A DNA stretch of 64,000 nt from Bacteroidales bacterium (GTDB lineage: Bacteria > Bacteroidota > Bacteroidia > Bacteroidales > JAIOZK01), in the NCBI GenBank assembly GCA_021738625.1, contig JAIPBS010000009.1:1-64000 (forward strand). Direction: 5' to 3'. Positions within the stretch are counted from its first letter, which is position 1. Each line of letters opens with the position of its first letter. Below the pieces are notes generated by a model. That model had not been told where the DNA came from and searched no databases. It saw only the letters and a list, made by a program, of their open reading frames with translations. Shown here piece by piece: positions 28,063-37,393 of the stretch. The position numbers and the translations under genes were made by a program.

Positions 28063-28093
28063 AAACCCTCGTTGAACAAACGGGGGTTTTTTT
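28063..28093. terminator. bidirectional intrinsic terminator between HU and the DNA glycosylase gene
   Basis: AAACCCTCG (28063-28071) pairs with CGGGGGTTT (28081-28089) around a 9-base loop, with one G-T pair. T-run on the right and A-run on the left, so it can serve both convergent genes. Confidence 0.75.
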
Positions 28094-28096
28094 ATG

Positions 28097-28723
28097 CTAG
28101 CCGCTTAAATCCATTTCAGGATAAAACTCCTTTCTCAACAGGAACCTATACGGCAAGCTTGCATCTTCTCCGGCGTAATCCACACCAACTCTGGGGCCGG
28201 CTGCCACATGACTGTCCTTTAAAATAAAACCGTGGTCTTCGATCCAAATTCTGTTTCCCATCAGATCGGTTCCCGTATCCGAATAGTGAATTCTCAGACA
28301 AGCCGAAACATTGCCGGGACCGATCCCGGTTTTATCAATTGGCAATTTCACAGGTCTTCTTTTCAGGATATGCCTGATGCCCTGATATGGAATTATCCCT
28401 CTGATCAAAACAGCCTGTGGAACATCCTTCTGTCCTGTAACTACATTGAACAAGCTGTGAATGCCGTAACAGAGATAGACATAGGCCGTACCGCCCTGCA
28501 TAAACATCACATTGGTCCGGCCAGTGCGCCTGTTGCCAAATGCATGACAAGCCTTATCATTTATCCCGTCATAAGCTTCCGTTTCAACAATGTAACCGGC
28601 GGTCTGTATGCCATCAATATTGCTGAACAATATCTTACCAAGCAACTGTTTTGCAACGGCCACCACATCATTGCTGCTGTAAAAATCTCTTGTCAGTTTC
28701 ATCCTGCTTTCTATGCTACCCAT
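28097..28723 (-). CDS. 3-methyladenine DNA glycosylase (AAG/MPG family)
   Basis: 208 residues of the alkyladenine DNA glycosylase fold, which removes alkylated purines. Visible motifs: AKQLLGKILF, YIVETEAYDGINDKACHA (with the catalytic Glu in ETEAY), GGTAYVYLCYGIH, the LIRGI segment and GPGNVSACLRI. The start may be 28723 or the ATG at 28702 (MKLTRDFY), which fits family N-termini better. Six bases separate it from the recQ stop, so the two DNA-repair genes form an operon. Confidence 0.92.
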   Translation of the reverse strand: MGSIESRMKLTRDFYSSNDVVAVAKQLLGKILFSNIDGIQTAGYIVETEAYDGINDKACHAFGNRRTGRTNVMFMQGGTAYVYLCYGIHSLFNVVTGQKDVPQAVLIRGIIPYQGIRHILKRRPVKLPIDKTGIGPGNVSACLRIHYSDTGTDLMGNRIWIEDHGFILKDSHVAAGPRVGVDYAGEDASLPYRFLLRKEFYPEMDLSG

Positions 28724-28729
28724 TTGGTA

Positions 28730-30658
28730 TTAAAGATCCATTGAGGTTTGTTTTTTCCACTGGAGCTTATTCTCGTGCTCAATGATTTTATCATTCTCTC
28801 TCAACCATTGCAGCACTTTGATTACCTTTTCCGCTTTGAACCCCTTTAGCTGCCCGATCAGTTCATAAATATTGAGGGCATTGCTCCATAAGAGCTTTTC
28901 GAGGCTCTCCGAAATTTGATCAAACTCAAAATCGTTCAGTTCTATCTTATTTCGTTCCCGGCAAACATCACAGCGCCCACAACGTTTGTTCTGCCGCTCA
29001 CCAAAATACCTGAGCAAGTACTGGCTTCTGCAAACGTGTTTGGTCTCCACATAACTGATCATGGAAGAAATGCGTTTCTGTGCGGCTGCTTTCCTATCTT
29101 TATAGTTTTCTTTTGAAATGGAAAGGTCACTGGCGTCAATTCGCTCGATGGTGAAGATCAGTTGTGGTTTGTTTTTTCTTGGCACATAGGTGATCAGATC
29201 GAGGCCGGTGAGATACTGAAGCGCTTTCTCCACGGCATGCACCTCCACGCCCAGGATACGGGCCAGCTGGTTTTCGTTGATCTTCACAAAATCACTGAAC
29301 AGACCGGAATAGGAACGCAGGATCAATTTGATGATCTTGTCGAATTTAGGATTTTCTACCTGAAATCTGTAAAGATCATTCTTATCAGCCTGTATGAACA
29401 ATTTTGAAGGATTGTCGATGGCTTCCGTTAAAAGCAGGTATCCTTCCTTTTCAAGGAATTTCAGCACATTGAAGACTGTAAGGGGTTTGAAATTGTAATT
29501 GGACGAAAAGTCGGCAATGTCGAAATCGAATGCAACATCCCTGCCGCTGCCGACAGCAAGCTGAAAATAATTCCCGAGCGCCTGGTAAACCGATTTGATC
29601 TGCGCGAGCGGAGGAAATGAGATTTCGAGATTATTTTTAATTTGTTCAATATCCGTATCATCAAAGATCAAAACGGCATAGGCATATTTTTCGTCACGCC
29701 CTGCACGGCCCGCTTCCTGAAAATAAGCCTCCAGGCTGTCGGGTAAATCCATGTGGACTACCAGTCGAACATTGGGTTTGTCGATACCCATACCGAATGC
29801 ATTGGTTGCAACCATCACCCGATTGCTTCCCTTCATCCAAAGTTCCTGCTCTTTGTTTCTTTCCGCGGGAGTGCGGCCTGCATGATAATAACCGCAACTG
29901 ATCTTGTTCCGTTTCAGCAGTTCCTGAATTTCCCTGGTTTTTCTGCGGTTCCTTACATAAATAATGGCCGTACCGGGAACATTTTTCAAAATGCGAAGAA
30001 GCTGGTTCGCTTTATCTTCATTTTTAATCACCACATAGGCAAGATTTTTCCTGTCGAAACTTCCCCTGATGTGGTTTTTCTTTTTGAATTGCAGCTTTTC
30101 CTGGATATCGCTAACCACCTCTGGCGTGGCAGTTGCAGTGAGCGCCAGAACAGGTACGCCCGGCACCAGCTCTCTTACCTCGGCAATTTTCAGGTAGGGC
30201 GGCCTGAAATCATACCCCCATTGAGAAATGCAATGTGCCTCGTCAACGGTTAACAGGCTTAGCCTCATTTTTTTGATGATTTCCCTGAAGTCTTTTGACT
30301 GAAGCCGCTCGGGTGAAACGTACAGGAATTTAGTATCTCCATACAAGCAATTGTCCGTTGCGACTTCTATTTCATGGCGATTCATGCCCGAATGCAAAGC
30401 GGCAGCCTTAATGCCTTTCTTTTTCAGGTTTTCAACCTGATCTCTCATCAAAGCAATCAGGGGTGTGATCACCAGGGTGAGCCCATCCATAGCCAGGCCT
30501 GGAACCTGAAAGCACAACGACTTACCGCCTCCCGTGGGGAGCAATGCAAGGGTATCATTTCGCTTCAGAACTTCATTAATAATATCCTCCTGAAGCGGCC
30601 TGAAAGTTATGAACCCCCAGTGCCTGATCAGTATTTGTTTAATGTCGGGTGTTCTCAT
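28730..30658 (-). CDS. recQ: ATP-dependent DNA helicase RecQ
   Basis: 642 residues. Superfamily 2 helicase motifs: Walker A PTGGGKS (41-47), DEAH box in TVDEAHCISQWGYDF, TATATPEV, and motif VI QEAGRAGRDEK. The RecQ C-terminal zinc site is present (four cysteines including CGRCDVC), followed by a winged-helix domain. The region after ~570 (LEKLLWSNALNIYELIGQLKG) may be a shortened or divergent HRDC-like end. It unwinds DNA in recombination and fork repair. Co-directional with the glycosylase downstream. Confidence 0.94.
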   Translation of the reverse strand: MRTPDIKQILIRHWGFITFRPLQEDIINEVLKRNDTLALLPTGGGKSLCFQVPGLAMDGLTLVITPLIALMRDQVENLKKKGIKAAALHSGMNRHEIEVATDNCLYGDTKFLYVSPERLQSKDFREIIKKMRLSLLTVDEAHCISQWGYDFRPPYLKIAEVRELVPGVPVLALTATATPEVVSDIQEKLQFKKKNHIRGSFDRKNLAYVVIKNEDKANQLLRILKNVPGTAIIYVRNRRKTREIQELLKRNKISCGYYHAGRTPAERNKEQELWMKGSNRVMVATNAFGMGIDKPNVRLVVHMDLPDSLEAYFQEAGRAGRDEKYAYAVLIFDDTDIEQIKNNLEISFPPLAQIKSVYQALGNYFQLAVGSGRDVAFDFDIADFSSNYNFKPLTVFNVLKFLEKEGYLLLTEAIDNPSKLFIQADKNDLYRFQVENPKFDKIIKLILRSYSGLFSDFVKINENQLARILGVEVHAVEKALQYLTGLDLITYVPRKNKPQLIFTIERIDASDLSISKENYKDRKAAAQKRISSMISYVETKHVCRSQYLLRYFGERQNKRCGRCDVCRERNKIELNDFEFDQISESLEKLLWSNALNIYELIGQLKGFKAEKVIKVLQWLRENDKIIEHENKLQWKKQTSMDL

Positions 30659-30715
30659 TGATTGATACGAATATATAAAATCCTGCTATACAACTAATGA
30701 TTTATGCAAAGGCTG

Positions 30716-30727
30716 TGTTTACTTAAT
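30716..30727. repeat. intergenic 12-base motif TGTTTACTTAAT, copy 2
   Basis: Located between recQ and the hybrid kinase gene, immediately before a palindrome at 30729-30744. Identical to copies at 11881-11892 and 46086-46097. Confidence 0.5.
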
Positions 30728-30728
30728 T

Positions 30729-30744
30729 TGCGCATTAATGCACA
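30729..30744. repeat. 16-base near-perfect palindrome
   Basis: TGCGCATTAATGCACA is palindromic at 14 of 16 positions, with the perfect core GCATTAATGC (30732-30741). It lies in the recQ upstream region and could be an operator. Confidence 0.4.
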
Positions 30745-30799
30745 TTTCACATTAAGGTTGTTTTTTATACAAATTAAACTAACAAATGGGGGCATGATT

Positions 30800-32914
30800 T
30801 TATTCTTCGATCAGCTGCCTGATTTTTGTCAGCAGTGACCTTGAGTCGATGGGTTTTGATACATAATCATCAAAACCTGCATTATAACATTTTTTGTCCT
30901 CTCCGACCACTGCAAACGCTGTTTCTGCAATAACAGGCATCGAGGGTTTATTTTTTTTAATTAACTTAACCGCTTCATAGCCATCCATCTCAGGCATTTT
31001 TATATCCATCAATACAACATCAATCAAATCATTCTTCATACATTGCTCCACCGCCTCTTTGCCGTTTTTCGCCCATAGTCTGCTGGCATTGAAGCTGGCC
31101 AGCAGATTTTCCAAAAAATAATAGTTTGCTTCGTTGTCCTCGGCAATCAGAAAGGTTTTTCCTTCAAAATCATAGGCCTCGACTTCCAAAGATGTTTTCT
31201 TATCAGTCTTCTTTCCCGGGGCCGGATGATAAGGAATTGTAAAGCGAAAAACAGAGCCCACACCTTCTTTCGACTCAGCCCTGATTTCACCGCCAAGCAA
31301 ACGCACAAGCTGGTTGGTGATGTATAAGCCCAAACCGGTCCCATCCGCATCCTTTAAACTGTCTGTTTGAATTCGCTCAAAACGTTGAAATATAGTTTGG
31401 AGATTATCTTCCGAAATGCCCAGGCCCGTGTCTTTCACATAAAACTCAATGTTGCGGTTATCATCAGTTAGATTGCAACCAACCTCTACAAATCCCTCCT
31501 TTGTAAATTTCACGGCATTGCCGATCAGGTTTGAAAGAATCTGGTTCAACCTGAAGCTGTCGGTTACAATAAAATGATTTTCAAATCTTTCAGACAATCG
31601 GATTTCAACATTGTTCCGCATGCTTTTGATCTGCCTTTTGAAGTTCTCGACCAACACAACGAGCACATTACGAACGTCGCATTTTTCATATTCAATTTGC
31701 AGGTAACCTGCTTCAATTTTGGAAAGATCAATAATGTCGTTGATCAGGTTGAGCAGGTTTTTTCCGTTTTGTACGATCAAATTAACGAAGCTCTCCTTTT
31801 CTTTCTCATCATAGGCTTTCTCAAGCAGAAGTTCGGAAAATCCAATGATCGAATTCATTGGGGTTCTGATCTCATGTGACATATTGGCCAGGAAAGCTGA
31901 TTTCATATTGTCGGCTTGTTCGGCTTTTTCTTTCTCACGCAGAAGTTTTTGCTCAACTTCTTTAATCCTCGATATATCCATGCTGGTCACATACACCCTT
32001 CTGTAATCATCCTCCTGCCCGGGGGCAACCTGCCACTTGACTATAGTATTTATTTTATTCCCAGACAGGTCATAATTCAAATCTTCATCGACAAAATGTG
32101 TACCACCTTCTGCTATGCAATATATGGCTTTCTTAAAGATATTTATGGTTGCTTCGGATCTGATCCTGCCTACTGATCCAAGCAATTCCTTTTTGCTCGC
32201 AGCGCCATACATCCTAACACCTTCCTGATTAACATCCAGGCTTTTCAATTTTCCTTTTAGTTTGTCGATCAGATCATCATTTTCCAAAAAATCCTCAGGA
32301 GGTCTATCAGAATACTTCTTCTTATGAATATCTATCTCCGCTTTTATCTCAGCGTAATCCTGCTCCCAAATAGGGACCGGTGCATATTCGAACAACGCCC
32401 TGTATTTGGATTCACTCTCTTTCAGCTTTCGTTCTGCTACTTTTTTATCGGTAACATCTTCAAATGTTCCGATATAATAGAGGATATCCCCTTTTTCGTT
32501 GCGGATCGCTTTGGCCGACTCACGAACATAAATTCTGGAACCGTCTTTTCTGTGCCAGGCCGACTCAAGACCTCTGACCATACCTCTTTTCTCGAGAATA
32601 CTTTTGAAAACATCCCTGCTATATTCAGGTTGAAACCCTTCCATTTCGAGGTTTCGTTTCCTGAGCTCTTCATAGCTCTCGTATCCAAGCATCCTAACAG
32701 CCGCCGGGTTAACCATCAATATCTCTCCATCGGGCGTTGTTTTATACAATCCGATGGTAGAATTCTCAAAAATACTTTTGAAATGGGATTCATCGATCTG
32801 CCCTTGCAAATCAGATGTTCCTTCTCTTTTCTCAAGTTCGCTTTCAAGTATGTTTATCTTTTCAGATAGCAACTTGTTTTCTTTCTCAAGCCTGTTGACG
32901 TAAGCCTTATTCAT
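30800..32914 (-). CDS. PAS hybrid sensor histidine kinase/response regulator
   Basis: 704 residues without membrane helices, so cytosolic. Order: a short coiled N-terminus, PAS domain about 45-165 (STIGLYKTTPDGEILMVNPAA, then PAC), a second PAS-like region about 167-320, HisKA with MSHEIRTP (His347), HATPase with NLIGNAVKFT, DTGLGIS and GTGLGLYI, and a receiver domain about 585-704 with phospho-acceptor Asp637 in VLMDIKMPEMDG. The second PAS unit is less typical (VPIWEQDYAEIKAEI). No output domain, so it would pass phosphate to an unlinked Hpt protein or act within itself. A strong promoter lies at 32983-32953. Confidence 0.9.
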   Translation of the reverse strand: MNKAYVNRLEKENKLLSEKINILESELEKREGTSDLQGQIDESHFKSIFENSTIGLYKTTPDGEILMVNPAAVRMLGYESYEELRKRNLEMEGFQPEYSRDVFKSILEKRGMVRGLESAWHRKDGSRIYVRESAKAIRNEKGDILYYIGTFEDVTDKKVAERKLKESESKYRALFEYAPVPIWEQDYAEIKAEIDIHKKKYSDRPPEDFLENDDLIDKLKGKLKSLDVNQEGVRMYGAASKKELLGSVGRIRSEATINIFKKAIYCIAEGGTHFVDEDLNYDLSGNKINTIVKWQVAPGQEDDYRRVYVTSMDISRIKEVEQKLLREKEKAEQADNMKSAFLANMSHEIRTPMNSIIGFSELLLEKAYDEKEKESFVNLIVQNGKNLLNLINDIIDLSKIEAGYLQIEYEKCDVRNVLVVLVENFKRQIKSMRNNVEIRLSERFENHFIVTDSFRLNQILSNLIGNAVKFTKEGFVEVGCNLTDDNRNIEFYVKDTGLGISEDNLQTIFQRFERIQTDSLKDADGTGLGLYITNQLVRLLGGEIRAESKEGVGSVFRFTIPYHPAPGKKTDKKTSLEVEAYDFEGKTFLIAEDNEANYYFLENLLASFNASRLWAKNGKEAVEQCMKNDLIDVVLMDIKMPEMDGYEAVKLIKKNKPSMPVIAETAFAVVGEDKKCYNAGFDDYVSKPIDSRSLLTKIRQLIEE

Positions 32915-32952
32915 TCAATTGGGAGTCTGGGTTTGATGCCAATAAAGCAGAA

Positions 32953-32983
32953 CAAATATAAGCAATCTATAGCCAAATACAAA
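32953..32983 (-). promoter_or_regulatory. promoter of the hybrid kinase gene
   Basis: Reverse strand TTTG (32983-32980), 19 bases, TATATTTG (32960-32953). This is an exact fit to the Bacteroidota consensus, 38 bases before the ATG. Confidence 0.7.
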
Positions 32984-32997
32984 TCGCAGCCTTTTTA

Positions 32998-33005
32998 TAA
33001 CTTTG
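32998..33005 (+). promoter_or_regulatory. -7 box for the LTA-synthase-like gene
   Basis: TAACTTTG followed by C, 19 bases before the ATG at 33025; no clear -33 box. Confidence 0.45.
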
Positions 33006-33024
33006 CATTCATCAATAGCCGAGC

Positions 33025-34956
33025 ATGAAAGCCAATAACATTTACCTGATCAGCTTGCAGAAAATTATACTGGTATTTTTACTTTACCTGCTTTCAAGGA
33101 TTTTGTTCTTTCTTTTCAACATGCACATTTTTAATGACATCGGAACAGGAGAATTGACCGCAATAACAATCAAAGGCATACCCTTCGACCTTTCCACGCT
33201 TTTTATGCTGAACCTGCCGTTTATCGTTTTCAATACGGCACCGATACCGGTGCGCTTCCGTAAAAGCTATCAACGGATCAACAATATCCTGTTTTACTAT
33301 TTTACTAATATCATCGGGCTGGCTGCAAATTTTGTCGATGCCGTATATTTCAGGTTTACTTTAAAACGTTCGACGGCGGATGTATTCACCTATATTGCAA
33401 ACGAAGAAAATGAAGTCGTCAGTTTATTGCCACAGTATATCAGTCATTTTTGGCTTGAATTCCTGAGCTGGATCATGTTTGCCTTTCTGCTTGTTTTTCT
33501 GAATCAGAAATTCATCAGAAAAGCAGCCGGCCCACAACCAAAAAGAGTAAGTGATTATCTATTGCAGACCTTTTTGTTTGCCGGCATTATCGCTATATCA
33601 ATAACAGGTATTCGCGGAGGGTTTCAGCTTAAACCCATCGGCATTATGAGCGCAGCCCGGCAGATTGAAAACAGGAACATACCTTTGGTATTGAACACCC
33701 CCTTTACATTGATTAAAACCATAGGGCAGCCTGTCCTTAAAAAAGTAGATTATCATGAAGCAGATGCACTGAAAGAGATATACAAGCCTGTTCATCATCC
33801 GGATTCATCTCAACCTTCCTTTCAACCCGGGAATGTAGTCCTCATCGTCCTGGAGGGTTTTTCAGCAGAGCATAGCGGCTTGCTCAACCCGCATTACCAT
33901 AAAGACTCGATATACCAGGGTTATACACCCTTTCTGGATTCGCTGATGCTAAAAAGCAGATACCTAAAAGCCTATGCCAATGGCAAACGTTCTATCGAAA
34001 GTATTCCGGCCATTTTAGCCGCAATACCGACACTGATGAGTACGGACTTCCTCACCTCTTCTTATAGCAGAAATAACCTGAACAGCCTGGCAGGATTACT
34101 TAAAGAAATAGGCTATCAAACTTCATTCTTTCATGGAGGCAACAACGGAACCATGAGCTTTGACCTGTTCTCCAAAATGGCTGGGTTTGAAAAATATTAC
34201 GGAAGAGATGAATTCAACAACGATGAATATTATGATGGCAAATGGGGTATTTTTGACGAACCCTTCTTCCGGTATTTCAAGCAAAAACTGGATGAAACAC
34301 CCGAACCTTTTTTCACTTTGTTGTTTTCAGTTTCATCGCATCATCCATACACGCTGCCGGAAAAATACAAAAGCAGTTTTAAGCAGGGTCCTTTAAAAAT
34401 CCACAAAACCATCCGCTATACCGATCATGCGCTAAAAACATTCTTTAGCGAGGCAAAAAGTTCCGCCTGGTATCATAACACTTTGTTTGTGATCACAGCA
34501 GATCACACATCACAGTTATACTTTCAGGAAAACCAGGGTCGTATCGGCAACCTGGAAATTCCCCTTTTGTTTTTCTTTCCGGGAGATACTGTTGCCAAAC
34601 ACTATGAAACCACAGCCCAGCAAATTGATATTATGCCCACGGTGCTAAGTATCCTGGACTACAATAAGCCCTTCGTGGCTTTTGGGAATGATATTTTTGA
34701 TACTGCCGGTCAGCATTTTGCCATCAGTTACAACAACGGAAGTTACCAGCTGATCCAGGGAGACTACTCGCTGATCCGTGCAATCAATGGGAATTATAGC
34801 TTGTATAATATCCGGAAGGACAAGCTTCAGAAAACTAATATCGCACAGCATCAACCACAGCGTTTAAAAAAAATGATCAGCCTACTGGAAGCGATCATTC
34901 AGCAATACAACAACAGGATGATCAACAATCAATTAACCCTTGAGGAACATGACTAA
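33025..34956 (+). CDS. LTA synthase family alkaline-phosphatase-superfamily enzyme
   Basis: 643 residues: about five membrane helices in the first ~210, then a periplasmic sulfatase-type domain (VVLIVLEGFSAEHSG, the candidate nucleophile Ser/Thr in GKRSIESIP, FFHGGNNGTMSFD, SSHHPYTLPEKY, FVITADHTS). Gram-positive relatives polymerise glycerol phosphate. In Gram-negative bacteria, relatives transfer phosphoglycerol or phosphoethanolamine to glycans or lipids. The substrate here is unknown. The metal-binding Glu, Asp and His positions look intact. It overlaps the SUI1 gene by 8 bases. Confidence 0.87.
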   Translation: MKANNIYLISLQKIILVFLLYLLSRILFFLFNMHIFNDIGTGELTAITIKGIPFDLSTLFMLNLPFIVFNTAPIPVRFRKSYQRINNILFYYFTNIIGLAANFVDAVYFRFTLKRSTADVFTYIANEENEVVSLLPQYISHFWLEFLSWIMFAFLLVFLNQKFIRKAAGPQPKRVSDYLLQTFLFAGIIAISITGIRGGFQLKPIGIMSAARQIENRNIPLVLNTPFTLIKTIGQPVLKKVDYHEADALKEIYKPVHHPDSSQPSFQPGNVVLIVLEGFSAEHSGLLNPHYHKDSIYQGYTPFLDSLMLKSRYLKAYANGKRSIESIPAILAAIPTLMSTDFLTSSYSRNNLNSLAGLLKEIGYQTSFFHGGNNGTMSFDLFSKMAGFEKYYGRDEFNNDEYYDGKWGIFDEPFFRYFKQKLDETPEPFFTLLFSVSSHHPYTLPEKYKSSFKQGPLKIHKTIRYTDHALKTFFSEAKSSAWYHNTLFVITADHTSQLYFQENQGRIGNLEIPLLFFFPGDTVAKHYETTAQQIDIMPTVLSILDYNKPFVAFGNDIFDTAGQHFAISYNNGSYQLIQGDYSLIRAINGNYSLYNIRKDKLQKTNIAQHQPQRLKKMISLLEAIIQQYNNRMINNQLTLEEHD

Positions 34957-35293
34957 CAAAAAGAAGAAAAGAAAAGACGGGATCGTTTATTCAACCAATC
35001 CCGGTTTTGTTTACGAGGAAGAAGAAACGCAAGAAGAAACCCTTCCCAATCAGCAGCAAAATCTCAAAGTGAGAAGAGACAAAAAAGGACGCGGTGGGAA
35101 AACCGCCACCCTTATCGACGGATTTGTCGGCCTCGAGGAGGACCTGAAGGATCTGGGAAAGATGCTTAAAACACAATGCGGAGTTGGCGGAACCGTTAAA
35201 GATGGGCAGATACTCATACAGGGAGATTTTGCAGATAAGGTGACTGAAATCCTTCAAAAAGAAGGATACAAGGCCAAACGGGCAGGAGGATAG
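34949..35293 (+). CDS. SUI1/eIF1-like translation factor (YciH family)
   Basis: 114 residues. The basic N-terminus (MTNKKKKRKDGIVYSTNP) is followed by an acidic stretch and the SUI1 fold: VRRDKKGRGGKTATLIDGF, LKTQCGVGGTVKDGQILIQGDF and a C-terminal strand. The GVGGTV/GDF motif marks the family. The bacterial proteins are eIF1 homologues thought to influence start-site fidelity; the role is not firmly set. The ATG at 34949 overlaps the previous stop, so it is probably translated by coupling. Confidence 0.9.
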   Translation: MTNKKKKRKDGIVYSTNPGFVYEEEETQEETLPNQQQNLKVRRDKKGRGGKTATLIDGFVGLEEDLKDLGKMLKTQCGVGGTVKDGQILIQGDFADKVTEILQKEGYKAKRAGG

Positions 35294-35323
35294 AAAGAAC
35301 TATAATCAAATCATTATAAAATT

Positions 35324-36724
35324 ATGAAAAACAAATTCAAAATGCTGGTCGTTGCAACTGCATTAATTTTCGCAGCATACAACGGCAAAGCCCAGGAAGG
35401 AGCCATCACCCCCGAAGTGTTATCAGACATCAAACAATCGGTTTGGGATGAACCCGACGACCGGGCGCTTATCAATGCGGTGAGTAACAACGACATCAAA
35501 AAACTGGCCTTGAATCGCGAAAACGTGGGAAAGGTAAATCATTATTTTTCTCACAAAGTGGAAACAACCGGCATCACCGACCAGAAGTCGACCGGCCGTT
35601 GCTGGCTGTTCACAGGATTGAATATTCTAAAACCCATCGTCCTTGAAAAACTGGACACCAAAGAATTTGAGTTCTCGCAGAATTATAATTTCTTCTGGGA
35701 TCAGCTCGAAAAATCCAATCTGTTCCTTGAGGCCATTATCTCAACTACTGACAAGCCGGAAGATGATCGCACGGTGGACTGGATTTTCAAACACCCTATA
35801 CAGGACGGGGGGCAATGGACCACCTTTGCTGATGTGGTGAAAAAATACGGTCTGGTGCCCAAGTCGGCCATGCCCGAAACCCATCAAAGTGAAAACACCA
35901 GAAGCGTGCGTAGCCTGATCGCAAAAAAGCTGCGGGGAAACGCTATTGAGCTGAGACAAATGTTCTCGGAGGGAAAAACCAAGGAAGAATTGCGTGAAGA
36001 AAAAATCACTATGTTATCGGATATATACAGGATACTGGTCCTGTCGTTCGGACAACCACCGCAGGAATTCGAATGGCAATATAAAACCACCGATGGCAAC
36101 ATCACGGAAGTGAAATCCTACACCCCCTTGGAGTTTTATAATGAATATGTGGGTATTGATCTGGATGAATATGTAATGTTCATGAACGATCCTTCCAGGG
36201 AATACGGAAAGCTCTATGAGATCGAATATGACAGAAGCATGGTCGAAGGCTATAACTGGAACTATATAAATCTTAAAAATGAAAAAATAAAGGCATTTGC
36301 CAAAACATCAATACTCGATAAGCAGGCCATGTATTTTTCATGTGATGTGGGCAAGCAACTCAACCGCGATGAAGGAACCCTGGATGTTAAAAATTACGCC
36401 TATAACGATCTAATGGGGGTTAACTTTGATATGAATAAAGCCAACCGCATCAAAACATACCAAAGCGCTTCCACACACGGCATGGCACTTATTGGATTGA
36501 ACATCGACCAAAAAGGAGCAATCGACAAATGGCTGCTGGAAAACAGTTGGGGAGCCAAATCAGGTAATAAAGGCTATCTTACCATGACGGATGAGTGGTT
36601 TGACGAATACATGTTCCGGGTTGTGATCAACAAGAAATATGTGGACGAAGAAACCCTTAAAATCCTTGAACAGGAACCCATTAAGCTGCCGCCATGGGAT
36701 CCGATGTTCGCATTTGAAGAATAA
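35324..36724 (+). CDS. exported C1B family aminopeptidase (bleomycin-hydrolase-like)
   Basis: 466 residues with a signal peptide (cleavage near KAQ, about residue 23). The papain-type catalytic set is in place: Cys93 in STGRCWLFTGLNIL, His385 in ASTHGMALIGL and Asn407 in LLENSWGAKSG. The family (PepC, bleomycin hydrolase) makes hexameric aminopeptidases that are usually cytosolic; an exported version is known in Bacteroidota. It probably degrades peptides in the periplasm. It is near the preceding SUI1 gene (30 bases) and the next methyltransferase gene (14 bases). Confidence 0.92.
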   Translation: MKNKFKMLVVATALIFAAYNGKAQEGAITPEVLSDIKQSVWDEPDDRALINAVSNNDIKKLALNRENVGKVNHYFSHKVETTGITDQKSTGRCWLFTGLNILKPIVLEKLDTKEFEFSQNYNFFWDQLEKSNLFLEAIISTTDKPEDDRTVDWIFKHPIQDGGQWTTFADVVKKYGLVPKSAMPETHQSENTRSVRSLIAKKLRGNAIELRQMFSEGKTKEELREEKITMLSDIYRILVLSFGQPPQEFEWQYKTTDGNITEVKSYTPLEFYNEYVGIDLDEYVMFMNDPSREYGKLYEIEYDRSMVEGYNWNYINLKNEKIKAFAKTSILDKQAMYFSCDVGKQLNRDEGTLDVKNYAYNDLMGVNFDMNKANRIKTYQSASTHGMALIGLNIDQKGAIDKWLLENSWGAKSGNKGYLTMTDEWFDEYMFRVVINKKYVDEETLKILEQEPIKLPPWDPMFAFEE

Positions 36725-36738
36725 TCCGAAAACAAAAC

Positions 36739-37323
36739 ATGGAGCAGGATCCGAAATACTGGGAAAGACAATACCAGAATGAAAAAGTGGGCTGGGATAT
36801 CGGTTATATTTCCACCCCTTTAAAAACCTATTTCGATCAACTCCAAAACAAAGAACTCAAAATACTTGTACCGGGTGCCGGTAATGCCTACGAAGTGGAA
36901 TACCTTTACATGAAAGGATTTCGGCAGGTTTACCTGCTTGACTTTGCCAGGCTTCCGGTACACAATTTCCAGGAGCGCCTGCCTGATTTTCCTGCTAAAA
37001 ACCTGATCGTGAAAAACTTCTGGAAACATGAAGGGCAATATGACCTTATTGTTGAACAAACCTTTTTTTCATCCATTCCAAGAAGACTTCGCAACGCCTA
37101 CGCATTAAAAACGCATGAACTACTGAACAGAAACGGAAAACTGGCCGGCCTGCTATTCAACCATGAGTTCGGTTTCGACAAGCCTCCTTTCGGAGGAACC
37201 GAAGAAGAATATATCCGCTTGTTCAAACCTTTCTTCCGTTTCATCCATTTTAAAACCGCTTACAATTCGATCAAACCCAGAACGGGACGTGAAATTTTCA
37301 TACTGCTTGAAAAGAAAATTTGA
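36739..37323 (+). CDS. thiopurine S-methyltransferase family SAM methyltransferase
   Basis: 194 residues resembling the TPMT family: YWERQYQNEKVGWDIGY near the N-terminus, the SAM-binding ILVPGAGNAYEVEYL, the acidic loop VYLLDFA and VEQTFFSSIPRRLR. The physiological substrate of bacterial TPMT-like enzymes is often unclear (thiols, halides, metalloids). Cytosolic. Follows the aminopeptidase gene closely and is probably co-transcribed. Confidence 0.82.
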   Translation: MEQDPKYWERQYQNEKVGWDIGYISTPLKTYFDQLQNKELKILVPGAGNAYEVEYLYMKGFRQVYLLDFARLPVHNFQERLPDFPAKNLIVKNFWKHEGQYDLIVEQTFFSSIPRRLRNAYALKTHELLNRNGKLAGLLFNHEFGFDKPPFGGTEEEYIRLFKPFFRFIHFKTAYNSIKPRTGREIFILLEKKI

Positions 37324-37393
37324 TTTTTGATTTCAATTAAAAAAATTTATGTAAATTCGTTCTAAATAAAAGTATTGATCAACAGCTTAAGGC

